Part shown: piece by piece, positions 16,549 to 25,360 of the stretch
How positions within the stretch are numbered: position 1 is the stretch's first letter
How the letters are laid out: every line of letters begins with the position of its first letter
Source of the DNA: an uncultured Hyphomonas sp.
GTDB taxonomy: Bacteria; Pseudomonadota; Alphaproteobacteria; Caulobacterales; Hyphomonadaceae
DNA: 64,000 nucleotides
Reading direction: 5' to 3'
Assembly (NCBI RefSeq): GCF_963675305.1
Contig: NZ_OY776147.1
Coordinates: forward strand, 2,790,001-2,854,000
Program-made: the position numbers and the translations under genes
Notes under the pieces: generated by a model
Seen by the model: the letters and a program-made list of their open reading frames with translations, nothing else
What the model was told of the DNA's origin: nothing
Database searches by the model: none

Positions 16549-17085
16549 ATGTCACACCCCGCAAGCCGGGCCGCGCGACGCGTGGAGGCCCGCAAGCATG
16601 ATGGCGACCGGAAGGTCGAGCCCACCCATCGCGGCTTTGAACAGAAAAGCTGGAAACTGATCTACCGGCGGGCGAACAAGCTTGGCCGCGCGCGCCAGAT
16701 CGGCAAGATATGGCCGCACCGGGAATGGGAGAAACTGATGGCCGATGCAGAACCGGTAAAGGTCCTGTTCGTCTGCAGCCACAACAAATGGCGCAGCCCG
16801 ACGGGCGAAGCCATGTTCTCCCGCGCCCCCGGCGTCGCCACCCGCTCGGCCGGCACGGCGCACAATGCCCGGCACAGGATCACCGTGGCGGACGTCCGCT
16901 GGGCCGACATGATCCTCGTCATGGAGGACAAGCACGAACAGCGCCTGCGCGCCGATTTCCGTCAGGAAGTCGCCTACAAGGCGCTGCACGTGCTGGAGAT
17001 TCCGGACGACTACCAGTTCATGGAAGATGAGCTGATCGAGCTGCTGCGCGCAAAGTGCGAACCGCTGATCTTCGGGGACGCGTAA
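16549..17085 (+). CDS. small tyrosine-phosphatase family protein with basic N-terminal extension
   Basis: The C-terminal ~115 residues are a compact low-molecular-weight tyrosine phosphatase-type domain: the P-loop CSHNKWRS gives C76-x5-R82, and PDDY at 152-155 supplies the general-acid aspartate. This short variant is known as a standalone protein of about 110 residues. Here GAGGAAAAG just upstream of ATG 16549 supports a start 63 codons earlier, adding a basic extension (RRVEARKHDGDRKVEP...HREWEKLM) with normal codon use. ATG 16738 would give the bare domain. The substrate is unknown. Confidence 0.78.
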   Translation: MSHPASRAARRVEARKHDGDRKVEPTHRGFEQKSWKLIYRRANKLGRARQIGKIWPHREWEKLMADAEPVKVLFVCSHNKWRSPTGEAMFSRAPGVATRSAGTAHNARHRITVADVRWADMILVMEDKHEQRLRADFRQEVAYKALHVLEIPDDYQFMEDELIELLRAKCEPLIFGDA

Positions 17086-17134
17086 TCGCGTCTGGCCACG
17101 GGCCGTCCGCTTGCAGGAAGGACGAGTCTGGTCT

Positions 17135-17638
17135 TTACTCCGCCAGCCCGTGGCAAGAACTTGCGAGAGAGTCCCAGCGGTTCACCAGCACCGAGTTTTG
17201 CTGGAAGCGGACCCTGTATAAGTCCGTCAACGCTTGGACTCGCGCTGTAGTTTTATCACTCACAGGTACAATGGCAGTGACGCGCTTTGAATCTTCGTGC
17301 CAGATCTTGCGTGCGTCACTGTCGTATCCGGCACCGTGCAAATCCGCCACCGAAAAGCCGTTTGGGAAGGTCTCGACAATGTGTTCGTCAACGAACGCGT
17401 CCCATTCGGCCTTACTGACGTCTTGTTCCCTGTTTGCGATGCTCAATCCGAAGTACAATTCGACTGTTTCGTGAGGCGCTTGAGCGAGGGGCTCACACAC
17501 AGTGTCGGAATAATTGGTAGTGGCACCTACAGGAGGATCGGCTGCAGCTGGAGTTGCGCACGCCACCATCAACGAAAGCCCCGCGCACGTCAGCGATAGC
17601 TTCGCCGATTGAAAAAAGACACCCACACATTTTGTCAT
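17135..17638 (-). CDS. DUF3574 domain-containing exported protein
   Basis: A 167-residue exported protein. The signal segment ends with LMVACATPAAA, offering either a lipobox-like cysteine or an Ala-x-Ala cleavage site. The remainder matches DUF3574: VELYFGLSIANR, then SKAEWDAFVDEHIVETFPNGFSVADLHGAG and LTDLYRVRFQQNSVLVNRW at the end. The ATG at 17638 is supported by GGAGG about seven bases upstream. GC content looks lower than in the neighbours. Function unknown. It is divergent from the rnpB promoter. Confidence 0.75.
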   Translation of the reverse strand: MTKCVGVFFQSAKLSLTCAGLSLMVACATPAAADPPVGATTNYSDTVCEPLAQAPHETVELYFGLSIANREQDVSKAEWDAFVDEHIVETFPNGFSVADLHGAGYDSDARKIWHEDSKRVTAIVPVSDKTTARVQALTDLYRVRFQQNSVLVNRWDSLASSCHGLAE

Positions 17639-17732
17639 AATACGCCCTCCGATAGCATGCTCTGCAATCGCCATATCATGTATGATCTCATCGGTCAGTG
17701 CATGCGAGTAGGTCGTGGAGAGTAGCTTCCGT

Positions 17733-17761
17733 TTGTCAGCTGCCGCCATGCGTCCTATATA
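17733..17761 (+). promoter_or_regulatory. rnpB promoter
   Basis: TTGTCA (17733-17738) and TATATA (17756-17761) are separated by 17 bp, a near-consensus housekeeping promoter. A transcription start 7-8 bases downstream falls at the first base of the RNase P RNA (17769). Confidence 0.75.
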
Positions 17762-17768
17762 CCGCGCC

Positions 17769-18145
17769 AGACCAGACGGCCGGGCAGCCGCTGGTATGCT
17801 GGTAACGGCATGCTGGAGGAAAGTCCGGGCTCCAGGGATACAGGGCGACGGCTAACGGCCGCCCGGCGCAAGCCGAGGGAAAGTGCCACAGAAAGCAAAC
17901 CGCCTCCCCCCGGGGAGGTAAGGGTGAAAGGGTGGGGTAAGAGCCCACCGCGGGACTGGCGACAGGACCGGCACGGTAAACCCCGCCCGGAGCAAGACCG
18001 AATAGGGGGCGCGCATGGGCTGTATCCCGCCTGCGCCCCGGGTGTGTCGCGTGAGGTGCCTGGCAACAGGCATCCCAGAGGAATGGCTGCCAGACCTGAG
18101 TAATCAGGCGAACAGAACCCGGCTTACAGGCCGTCTGGTCTTTTC
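17769..18145 (+). ncRNA. rnpB: RNase P RNA (class A)
   Basis: The catalytic RNA of RNase P, which trims tRNA 5' leaders. The closing P1 helix pairs AGACCAGACGG at the 5' end with CCGTCTGGTCT at the 3' end. Universally conserved pieces are in order: GAGGAAAGTCCGGGCTCC near 17816, ACAGAAA near 17889, GGTGAAAGGGTG near 17932, GGTAAACCCC near 17977, GACCGAATAGGG near 17997, AGAGGAATGGCTGCC near 18076 and ACAGAACCCGGCTTACAGGC near 18112. Length and layout are those of alphaproteobacterial class A RNAs. The 3' end is placed by helix closure. Confidence 0.96.
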
Positions 18146-18200
18146 TTCCGGTCGCGCAAGGCGTGACAGTTCGATCAAGGATCGAATTGAGGAAGAAAAG

Positions 18201-18226
18201 GCCCGAAGCGCAAGCGAGGGCTTTCT
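18201..18226 (+). terminator. possible rnpB terminator
   Basis: GCCC (18201-18204) and GGGC (18218-18221) can close a hairpin followed by TTTCT. Just upstream CTTTTCTTCC and GGAAGAAAAG form a 10-bp long-range stem enclosing a TTCGATC/GATCGAA hairpin. One of these structures probably ends rnpB transcription; the short stem makes this tentative. Confidence 0.4.
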
Positions 18227-18234
18227 CCGCATTC

Positions 18235-18588
18235 CTAGGCGTCAAGCACCATGTTGAAGCCGCCAAAGATCATCCGTGATCCATCGAATGGCATTTCCTG
18301 ATCCGCCATCCGGCTGTCTTCCATCATCCGGGCCCACCCGGCATCGCGGATTTCCCTGGATGGCCAGATGATCCAGGAGAAGACGATGGCTTCCCCTTCC
18401 TTGCGCTGAACGGCCGTGTGCATGGAATTGATCTTGCCTTCAGGCACGTCGTCGCCCCAGCATTCCACGACCTGCGTCGCGCCAAACTCCCGGAAGATCG
18501 CCGCCGCCTGGCGGGCATGCTCAATATAGGCGTCCTTGTTTGCCTCCGGCACGGCGGCCACGACGCCATCCACATAGCTCATGCTCAT
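18235..18588 (-). CDS. DUF1428 domain-containing protein
   Basis: A 117-residue protein of the DUF1428 family, which adopts a dimeric alpha-beta barrel fold. Characteristic stretches are YVDGVVAAVPEANKDAYIEHARQAAAIFREFGA at the N-terminus, VECWGDDVPEGK, and MPFDGSRMIFGGFNMVLD at the end. It is a small cytoplasmic protein with no assigned reaction. Its start overlaps the stop of the upstream 388-residue gene as ATGA (18585-18588), so the pair is coupled. It is convergent with rnpB. Confidence 0.92.
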   Translation of the reverse strand: MSMSYVDGVVAAVPEANKDAYIEHARQAAAIFREFGATQVVECWGDDVPEGKINSMHTAVQRKEGEAIVFSWIIWPSREIRDAGWARMMEDSRMADQEMPFDGSRMIFGGFNMVLDA

Positions 18589-19751
18589 TCTCCTCGATTG
18601 TCTGGCAGGGTTGGCGGGTAATACCTGTCGCGCTGAGACGTGCCTGCGTCATCTTTCAGGGGGAACAGGTTTGGCGGGCCGATGAACAGTTCATAATTGT
18701 GGCTGCTCCCCTTTTCCGCACGGCGGGCGCGTATGGCGTCTGACGCTTCCTCCGGGAAGACAAAACAGAAATCCGCGGGGCAAGACGGGTCATCCAGCGT
18801 CTCCGCCCGGAAGCGGATTGTGCCGGCCCGCCAGTCATTTTTGTTCCATGCCATCAGGTCCGGCTCCTTCTGGACAAGGAGTTCCGCTTCCAGCGTTTTC
18901 GGCCCCCAATTGGAAGCATCCTTGCTGACCAGGATCACGATCCGTCCACTGTTCATCACGCCTTCCGCCTGATTGATCCGGATCTTTGCGCCGGACGCAT
19001 CACGGATGTCCGGGTGAAACCGGTGGCCAAGGCGGGCCGGAAAATAAGCGCCGTCAACATTCGCAAGCTTGGCCCGATAATATCCCGGTTCACCCGGATA
19101 GGGCTGATACACGTAATTCTTCTCGCCGAGACGGATCTGCCACAAGGCATCGTAAACGCTGGACTGAATTCCCTTCCAGGCACTGGAGGGCGTCACCCCC
19201 TCAGTCGAATTCTGCGCGGCCAGCTGACTGGCGACCGATTGATAATTGTCGCCGAACATCTGCCCGGCGAACTGGCCAAGCTGCATGGCCGCATTCTTTT
19301 GCCCGGCGCGGCCCGAATTCAGTTCAGGCGCATTCCGGGCGGCCAGCATGGCTCTCAGGTAAAAGGGCGCATAGGCGGAGCGGGCCGCCGTGATGTCTGC
19401 GTCCGCGCCGGTGCAGGGCCTGTCGCTCACATCTGCCTTCGCCTGTTTGCGGTGCGCGTTCAGCATCGACTTGTATTTGGCGAATGTCTCCTCAAACCAC
19501 GACTGACCGGCCGCAGAATTGCTGGCTTGTCCTTCCGGCGTATCCTGAGCCGCTTCATTGATCGCCTTGTCGATCGTGCGGACTTCGAAATAATTGAGCA
19601 TGTTGCAGCGCTCATTCAGCGCTTCTGCACGCATCCAGGAATCCAGGGACGCATAGGGATCCGGACTGGAAGCTTCATCTTCGGCGTTCGCTGGAACGCC
19701 CCCAACCAGCAGAACAGCCAGGCAAACGAAAGTGAGCCATCTCATATTCAT
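18585..19751 (-). CDS. exported hypothetical protein
   Basis: A 388-residue secreted or periplasmic protein. The signal peptide covers residues 1-24 (WLTFVCLAVLLVGGVPANA, then EDE). The mature part begins with a helical cysteine-containing region (LNERCNMLNYFEV, later DRPCTGADAD), followed by a beta-rich half with YYRAKLANVDGAYFPARLGHRF and DDPSCPADFCFVFPEEA. The four cysteines suggest disulfides. I do not recognise the family. ATG 19751 or 19745 are both possible; GGGGACA precedes the former. It is coupled to the DUF1428 gene. Confidence 0.7.
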   Translation of the reverse strand: MNMRWLTFVCLAVLLVGGVPANAEDEASSPDPYASLDSWMRAEALNERCNMLNYFEVRTIDKAINEAAQDTPEGQASNSAAGQSWFEETFAKYKSMLNAHRKQAKADVSDRPCTGADADITAARSAYAPFYLRAMLAARNAPELNSGRAGQKNAAMQLGQFAGQMFGDNYQSVASQLAAQNSTEGVTPSSAWKGIQSSVYDALWQIRLGEKNYVYQPYPGEPGYYRAKLANVDGAYFPARLGHRFHPDIRDASGAKIRINQAEGVMNSGRIVILVSKDASNWGPKTLEAELLVQKEPDLMAWNKNDWRAGTIRFRAETLDDPSCPADFCFVFPEEASDAIRARRAEKGSSHNYELFIGPPNLFPLKDDAGTSQRDRYYPPTLPDNRGE

Positions 19752-19827
19752 ATGTGTCCCCGTCCAATGCGGCCAGGCCCAGATCCTGCCAGGACCGTGT
19801 CCATACATTTAATCAAAGAGTCGACGC

Positions 19828-20358
19828 ATGAACAAACTCAACCTCATTTCGGGATGCTCCGGCGGGGGCAAATCGACACTGCTGAAGGTGCTGAAGGCCC
19901 GCGGCCATCATGTCGTGGAAGAGCCGGGCCGGCGCGTGGTCGAGGCGGAAGAGGCGCATGGCGGCGATGCCCTGCCCTGGCTGGATATGGAGGCCTTCCT
20001 GCACCTCACGCTGTCGCTGGCCATCGAAGACTTCGAGGCGGCCCGCGCCCTGCCGGGCCCGGTCTTCTTCGACCGCGGGATCATCGATGCATTGTCCGGC
20101 CTTCAGCACCTGACCGGCCGGGTGCCGGACGGTGTCGCCCGCCGCTACCGCTATGCGGATATGGTTTTCCTGACCCCGCCCTGGCCGGAAATTTACGAAA
20201 CAGATGCTGCCCGCAGGCATGGGCTGGACGACGCCGTCGCTGAGTATGATCGACTGAACGCAGCATTTCCTGAATTCGGATATAAAACCCAGATACTGCC
20301 CAAGACATCTCCGGATGAGCGCGCAGACCTTATCCTGTCCACACTGCAGATCCCCTGA
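19828..20358 (+). CDS. AAA-type P-loop NTPase
   Basis: A 176-residue standalone P-loop protein. Walker A is SGCSGGGKSTLL at residues 8-19; the second block VVEEPGRRVVE and the DRGIIDAL stretch match small AAA_28-type ATPase/kinase-like proteins. A RRYRYADMVFLTPPWPEIYETDAARR segment corresponds to the lid and arginine region. Members are often annotated simply as ATPases; a nucleotide or metabolite kinase activity is conceivable but unproven. Monocistronic. Confidence 0.82.
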   Translation: MNKLNLISGCSGGGKSTLLKVLKARGHHVVEEPGRRVVEAEEAHGGDALPWLDMEAFLHLTLSLAIEDFEAARALPGPVFFDRGIIDALSGLQHLTGRVPDGVARRYRYADMVFLTPPWPEIYETDAARRHGLDDAVAEYDRLNAAFPEFGYKTQILPKTSPDERADLILSTLQIP

Positions 20359-20364
20359 CCAGCC

Positions 20365-20766
20365 TTACCGGCTTTTCCGGCGAAGGAATTTCAGGCCGGA
20401 CCAGTCTGAATCCACGGCGCAGACTTTCACATCGACCCAGCCGGTGGGCAGGATGACCTCCCGCAGCATGTCTTCGGTCAGGTCCCGGAACAGGGCAGAG
20501 CTTTTCTTCGGCCAGGACACCCACAGCATGCCGCCGGGCGAGACTTGCGCCAGCGCCGGGGCAATCTCCGCCTCCAGGTCTGCGCGGACCCGGCAGAACA
20601 GATGGACGATGTCCGCAGGCCCTTTTTCAATGAAATCAATCCCTTGTGCCCCATCGACCAGCGCCTGATACGGCCCCGGCGGGTTCAGCGGCAGGCAGGA
20701 CATGCCGGGCTTCAGGCCCAGTTTCTGCCAGAGCGGCTTGCCGGAATAGCCCGCAGGTTTTGCCAT
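20365..20766 (-). CDS. DUF3052 family protein
   Basis: A 133-residue cytoplasmic protein of the DUF3052 family. The N-terminal AGYSGKPLWQKLGLKPGM, the central DIVHLFCRVRADLEAEIAPALAQVSPGGMLWVSWPKKSS and the C-terminal GWVDVKVCAVDSDWSGLKFLRRK are typical. The fold resembles a truncated methyltransferase Rossmann domain, but no SAM-binding glycine motif is intact. Function unknown. Convergent with the AAA gene, 6 nt apart. Confidence 0.88.
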   Translation of the reverse strand: MAKPAGYSGKPLWQKLGLKPGMSCLPLNPPGPYQALVDGAQGIDFIEKGPADIVHLFCRVRADLEAEIAPALAQVSPGGMLWVSWPKKSSALFRDLTEDMLREVILPTGWVDVKVCAVDSDWSGLKFLRRKSR

Positions 20767-20870
20767 CTGTCGTCCCCTTCCGGTACAGCGCTGACGTCAT
20801 TCTGGCACATGCTGTGCACAAGATCCGGCAGAAACTGCGTTGGACCCGGTCAAAGGAGACGGAATCCATC

Positions 20871-21584
20871 ATGTTGAAACGTATATTGCTGAGCGCCCTG
20901 CTGCTGGCCATGCCGTCCTGTGCCAATCGCGAAATTCCCAAGGGCCCGCTGCCGGACCTGCCGGGCAAAGTGCTAATCGTGGGCGATTCCATCTCGCTCG
21001 GCCTCGGTGCCATGGGGCCGGACAAATCCTGCCCGCTGACACCGGAATACACGTCCGAGCGCCACTCCTATGGGGTCCAGGTCGCCGATGCGCTGGGCGT
21101 TGACTATGAGATGTTTGCCTGGCCGGGCATTGGCCTCGTGCACAATTACGGGGACAATCAGACCAATACGATGTCGATGCGCCTGACGCGGGCCGGAGAG
21201 CTGGAACGCCTCGATGCGACCGGCCCGGTGCAACTCGTGCTCGTCAATCTTGGTACCCATGACTTCTTCCACAACGACCCGACCGACCGGTTCGTCCCGG
21301 CCATGGAAGACCTGCTCGCGCTGATGACCATGCGCTATCCGGATGCCACCATCTATGCCCTGACCGGCCCGATGCTGGGCGGCACGGACAATGCCCTCCA
21401 TGGCCATGCCGTGGAAACGGCGGTGAAGTCCGTGAACAAGGACTATGACGCAGACATCCGCTATCTCGCCCTGAATGGCGGCGACCCGGCGGTTGCCTAT
21501 GGCTGCCAGTGGCATCCGTCCGTACCGGCACATGACCATATGGCGGAGATGATCCTGGACGATCTGCGCAGCAAGAACCAGTAG
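20871..21584 (+). CDS. SGNH/GDSL hydrolase, exported
   Basis: A 237-residue esterase-type hydrolase. An N-terminal signal ending MPSC may be a weak lipobox. Block I GDSISLG supplies the catalytic serine; block III reads NLGTHDF where GxND is usual, as in some carbohydrate esterases of CE2 type; block V QWHPSVPAHDHMAE supplies the aspartate/histidine pair. Deacetylation of a cell-surface glycan is plausible. AAAGGAGAC at 20852-20860 supports ATG 20871. Monocistronic. Confidence 0.82.
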   Translation: MLKRILLSALLLAMPSCANREIPKGPLPDLPGKVLIVGDSISLGLGAMGPDKSCPLTPEYTSERHSYGVQVADALGVDYEMFAWPGIGLVHNYGDNQTNTMSMRLTRAGELERLDATGPVQLVLVNLGTHDFFHNDPTDRFVPAMEDLLALMTMRYPDATIYALTGPMLGGTDNALHGHAVETAVKSVNKDYDADIRYLALNGGDPAVAYGCQWHPSVPAHDHMAEMILDDLRSKNQ

Positions 21585-21967
21585 ACGCGCCGCCGGAAGA
21601 CTTACATACCGCACCTACGCCGCAGCGCCTGTCATTTCGGACGCGGACGGCGTGCTGGCCACCTGAAATTGTGCCGGCAGTCCTGGAGAATTGCCGGACG
21701 GGTCAAGCCCCAGTCGCGGCAATTTCGGTCCGGCAGGCGATTCTCGTACACGCAAAAATGGCAATTCCGAGCGCACTTTCCGTGTCGGCGAGTCGTACGG
21801 AAACAAGGCAACACAGCCCGGAACACGGGAAATTGAGCGTCTTTACGCCACGACGCTGAACGAACCGCGTTGACACTTCCGATAGCATTACACTAGTCGC
21901 AGCTACTGAATTCGGATATTCACTCCGATGGAAGCCGTTTTAACGGTAAAGAGAGGCAGGCCCCTTC
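21585..21967. other. 383-bp intergenic region, no gene recognised
   Basis: No convincing coding frame. Short minus-strand frames exist but lack ribosome sites and family resemblance. GCCGGAC and GTCCGGC near 21690-21740 could pair. A TTGACA at 21870-21875 is a candidate -35 element for the TetR-type gene, but no matching -10 is at the right spacing. AGAGAGGCAGG ahead of 21968 is the probable ribosome site. Confidence 0.5.
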
Positions 21968-22591
21968 ATGGCCCGAACACCTGGCGCCCGGAACTACAAC
22001 TTTGACGCGAAGCGCGCTGCATTGCTCGAAAGCGTCATCGACTTTGCCCTGTCCGGAGATATCGAGCGCCCTTCCCTGCGCCAGCTCGCAATGGCTGCCG
22101 AAACCTCAGAGCCGACGCTGCGCCACTATTTTACCGACCGCAAAGGTCTGGTCATCGCCATGATGGCGGAACTGGGCGAGCGCGCCCAGCCCATCTGGGC
22201 GCAATTGTCCGAACCCTCCGCAAGTGTGGACGAAGCGGTCAGCGCCTGTTTCCGGCACGCCCTGACGCGGATGAATGACGACCTGTTCGTCCGCATGCAC
22301 GCCTTCGGCATGGTCGAAGGCATGGCTGACCGGGATGTCGGCCAAGCCTATCTGGAACATGTGCTGGAGCCGTCGCTCGAGTGCGTCTGCATCAAACTCT
22401 CCGGCACGCCGGGCTCGCCCGAAGATCCGAACGAGCTGCGTACAGCTGCCATCGCCATGTTCTCTCCGGTCATCATGATGAGCCTGCACCAGCATTTGCT
22501 GGGGGGACGCGCCGTGGCACCCCTGGATGACCAGTCATCCGTCCAGCATCTCAGCAACTGGCTGAGCGGGGCTTTCGCCGAAAGCGCCTAG
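21968..22591 (+). CDS. TetR/AcrR family transcriptional regulator
   Basis: A 207-residue one-component repressor. The N-terminal helix-turn-helix spans residues ~15-62, with PSLRQLAMAAETSEPTLRHYFTDRKGLVIAM as the HTH and the following helix. The rest is a helical ligand-binding domain of unknown specificity. Its stop overlaps the convergent threonine aldolase gene by 4 nt. The effector and targets are not apparent; no obvious partner gene is divergent from it. Confidence 0.9.
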   Translation: MARTPGARNYNFDAKRAALLESVIDFALSGDIERPSLRQLAMAAETSEPTLRHYFTDRKGLVIAMMAELGERAQPIWAQLSEPSASVDEAVSACFRHALTRMNDDLFVRMHAFGMVEGMADRDVGQAYLEHVLEPSLECVCIKLSGTPGSPEDPNELRTAAIAMFSPVIMMSLHQHLLGGRAVAPLDDQSSVQHLSNWLSGAFAESA

Positions 22592-23610
22592 GCCTTCAGC
22601 GCCCGGGCGAGCGCCGCGATGTCCGCCTCCGCCGTATTCCACGAACAGACAAACCGGCAGGCTCCGCCCGGCCAGGGATAGAATTTCGCGCCGGCCGCCA
22701 TCAGCCGCTGCGCGACATCTTCCGGCAGGATCGGGAAGACTTCATTCCCGTCGACCGGATAGGCAAGCGCATAGCCGGCGCCGGTGAACACATCTGTCAG
22801 GGCCGCGGCGCGCGCATTCGCCTGGCCAGCCAGCGTCAGCCACAGACCGTCCTCCAGCATCGCATGGGCCTGCGCCGCCAGGAACCGCATCTTCGGCGGC
22901 ATGTGGCCGGACCGTTTGGCCCGGGCCCGCAGCTCGGAAAATTTCTTCCGGGCACCGCCGAACAGAAGAATGATCTCGCACCCGATCGCGCCGGTCTTGG
23001 TCAGGCCGAAAGTCAGCACGTCGACACCGGCCCGCCAGGTCATGTCCGCCGCCGAGGCCTTGCCGGACGCCAGCACATTGCCAAGCCGCGCGCCATCGAG
23101 ATGGACGCTGAGCCCCTTCTCTTTCGCCAGTCCCGCATAGAGCGCGATCTCTGCGGCGCGATAGGCCGTGCCGCATTCCGTCAGATTGGTGAGGGACAGC
23201 ACTTCTGCCGGGGTTCCGTGTACGAAGCCCGGATTGATCTGGCCAAGCGCCGTCTCCAGCGCCGCCCGGTCGATCCGCGCGCCGAACCCGGTCAGCAGCT
23301 GCAGCTTGCCGCCGCCGGAAAAGAATTCCGGTGCGCCGCGTTCATCCATGGCGATGTGGGCCTCTTCATGGCAGAGGACCGCACCGATCGGCGAGCAGAA
23401 GCAGGACAGTGCCAGCGCGTTGGAGGCCGTGCCCGACGCGGTCAGCCAGTAATCGAAATCTTCCGTTTCGAACACGGCGGCGAGCTTCGCCCGCAGGCCG
23501 GCCGTGACGCTGTCGCCGCCATAGCTGGCTTCCATGCCGGAATTGGCTCGGGCCAGCGCCTCGATGACGGCGGGGTGCGCCGGCGCCGACGTGTCGGAGG
23601 AAAAGTTCAT
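22588..23610 (-). CDS. low-specificity threonine aldolase family protein
   Basis: A 340-residue PLP enzyme of the beta-eliminating lyase fold, expected to cleave L-threonine or allo-threonine to glycine and acetaldehyde. Landmarks are NFSSDTSAPAHPAVIEAL at the N-terminus, ASYGGDSVT, the PLP aspartate in SVHLDGARLGN and the Schiff-base lysine in TFGLTKTGAIG (the usual SxTKxxxxxxG motif). ATG 23610 overlaps the upstream SDR stop as ATGA. It is the last gene of a coupled block with the SDR and the Ca/Na antiporter. Confidence 0.92.
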   Translation of the reverse strand: MNFSSDTSAPAHPAVIEALARANSGMEASYGGDSVTAGLRAKLAAVFETEDFDYWLTASGTASNALALSCFCSPIGAVLCHEEAHIAMDERGAPEFFSGGGKLQLLTGFGARIDRAALETALGQINPGFVHGTPAEVLSLTNLTECGTAYRAAEIALYAGLAKEKGLSVHLDGARLGNVLASGKASAADMTWRAGVDVLTFGLTKTGAIGCEIILLFGGARKKFSELRARAKRSGHMPPKMRFLAAQAHAMLEDGLWLTLAGQANARAAALTDVFTGAGYALAYPVDGNEVFPILPEDVAQRLMAAGAKFYPWPGGACRFVCSWNTAEADIAALARALKA

Positions 23611-24359
23611 AGATTCATGTCCGGGGTTTGCCACATCAGATGCTGGCCGCCATCGCTGGCGATCATCTGGCCGGTCACGCTGCTTGCGGCGATCAGGTAG
23701 CGCATGGCCCGCACGATCTCTTCCGGGGATGAGCCCTCCCCTGTCAGGGTCGCAGCCTTTTCCGCAGCGAACTCCTCCGGCGTCTGATGAACGCTGGCCA
23801 GCGTCGGCCCGGGGCCGATCCCGTTGACGCGGACATTCGGCGCCAGTGCCTGAGCCAGCGTCTGCGTCGCCTGCCACAGCGCCGCCTTTGACAAGGTATA
23901 GGTGAAGAAGACCGGGTTCAGCTTCCAGACGCGCTGGTCGATCATGTTGATCACCAGCCCATGCTCACCTTCCGGCAGGTCTGAAGCCATCAGCTGCGCC
24001 AGATGGATCGGCGCGCGCAGGTTCGGTTCCATATGCGCGTCCCAGTCCTCCCGGGAATGGGTCAGCGCAGTGTCGTCATGAAAAGTGGAGGCAGAATTGA
24101 CCAGCAGGCTGACGGGGCCGCCCAGCAGGTCCGCCACACCGGGAATGAGGCTGCTGCGCGCCTTCTCGTCTGCCAGATCGGCCTCGATGGACTCTGCGGT
24201 GCCGCCAGCCTTCCGGATCAGGTCGCACGTCTCGTCTGCGCCCTCCGGTGAGCTGTGATAGTGGACGGCAACCTTCCAGCCGTCCTCGCCAAGGGCGACG
24301 GCCATGGCGCGGCCGAGGCGGGCCCCGGCGCCGGTGACAAGTGCGATACCGGGCGTCAT
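23607..24359 (-). CDS. SDR family oxidoreductase, pteridine-reductase-like
   Basis: A 250-residue short-chain dehydrogenase. The cofactor loop is TGAGARLG (residues 9-16), the TGxxxRxG variant found in pteridine reductases of PTR1/FolM type that prefer NADPH, instead of the standard TGxxxGxG. Other marks are VNSASTFHDD, NMIDQRVWKLNP, the catalytic YTLSK and NGIGPGPT. Reduction of dihydropterin or dihydromonapterin is a reasonable guess. It overlaps both neighbours by ATGA, so expression is coupled to the antiporter and the aldolase. Confidence 0.85.
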   Translation of the reverse strand: MTPGIALVTGAGARLGRAMAVALGEDGWKVAVHYHSSPEGADETCDLIRKAGGTAESIEADLADEKARSSLIPGVADLLGGPVSLLVNSASTFHDDTALTHSREDWDAHMEPNLRAPIHLAQLMASDLPEGEHGLVINMIDQRVWKLNPVFFTYTLSKAALWQATQTLAQALAPNVRVNGIGPGPTLASVHQTPEEFAAEKAATLTGEGSSPEEIVRAMRYLIAASSVTGQMIASDGGQHLMWQTPDMNL

Positions 24360-25345
24360 GTCCCCGCCGGCTGGAACAAGCCGGTAATATTGAGCCCGGT
24401 GATCAGGCCATAGATGTAGGCCACATAGATCAGCAGCAGCAGCAGGCCGAAGAGCCGACCGATCCGCGCCTTGGTCAGGATGACATAAGCAAGGACCAGC
24501 GTGGCAAGGCCAAGGGCCCAATGGTCATATTGCTGGAAGGTCGGCGCCATCTTCACCGGTCCGAACAGGGAAATGATTCCGCCCGCGCCGAGGATGTTGA
24601 ACACGTTCGAGCCCAGCACATTTCCGATCAGCACTTCGCCCTGCTTCTTGACCACGGCGACGAGCCCCGCGCCGATCTCCGGCAGCGATGTACCGACCGC
24701 CAGCAGGGTGAGGCCGATATATTCTTCCGGCACGTTCAGGAACATGGCGATGCCGACGCCGCCCTCGATCACAAGGTCTGCACCCAGCACCAGGCCCAGA
24801 ATGCCGAGCGGGACATAGACCAGCGCCAGCCAGAGCGGCAGGTGCGGGTCTTCCTCCTCGGTGACACCCGGATCCTTGCCGACCGCCACAGCGCGGCGGG
24901 CTGCAATGAAGGTGAGCCCCGAATAGGCAATCAGGAGTGCGATGAAACAGAGGCCGACCATCGGCGTCAGCGGCATGAGCGCGGTAATGCCGATCCACGC
25001 CACGGCGGCGACGATCACGGCGATCAGGCCGCGCTTCTCCCCCACCCCGCCCGCGGCAATGGGCGCGATCAGGGCCGGCAGGCCCAGCACCAGGAAGACG
25101 TTCGCGATATTGGAACCGACAATATTGCCGAGAGCGAGCCCGGACCGGTCCGACAGGGCCGCGTCGAGCGACACGATCATTTCAGGCGCGGAGGTGCCGA
25201 AGCCGACAATAAAAATGCCCGCGACAAGAGGAGAAACCCCCATCCGGGCAGCAAGAGACACAGCGCCGCTGACCAGCGCGTTTCCCGCCAGTGCCATGAT
25301 CACGAGGCCCCCGACGAGGGCAGCGATCAGAGAGAGCTCCGGCAT
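24356..25345 (-). CDS. calcium/sodium antiporter (CaCA family)
   Basis: A 329-residue inner-membrane exchanger of the YrbG type with two inverted five-helix repeats. The alpha-1 motif is GFGTSAPEMIVSLDAAL with GNIVGSNIANVFLVLG; the alpha-2 motif is AVGTSLPEIGAGLVAV with IGNVLGSNVFNILG. The glutamates in APE and LPE are the ion-binding residues. ATG 25345 is preferred to a TTG six bases upstream. A 28-codon membrane peptide gene precedes it by 15 nt; the SDR gene overlaps its end. Confidence 0.94.
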   Translation of the reverse strand: MPELSLIAALVGGLVIMALAGNALVSGAVSLAARMGVSPLVAGIFIVGFGTSAPEMIVSLDAALSDRSGLALGNIVGSNIANVFLVLGLPALIAPIAAGGVGEKRGLIAVIVAAVAWIGITALMPLTPMVGLCFIALLIAYSGLTFIAARRAVAVGKDPGVTEEEDPHLPLWLALVYVPLGILGLVLGADLVIEGGVGIAMFLNVPEEYIGLTLLAVGTSLPEIGAGLVAVVKKQGEVLIGNVLGSNVFNILGAGGIISLFGPVKMAPTFQQYDHWALGLATLVLAYVILTKARIGRLFGLLLLLIYVAYIYGLITGLNITGLFQPAGT

Positions 25346-25360
25346 TAACAAGCCTAGCGG

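Noticed and set aside
24341..25348. A 335-codon plus-strand frame rich in Gln, Arg and His opposite the antiporter
   Set aside because: Same shadow effect; the minus-strand antiporter shows both alpha-repeat motifs.
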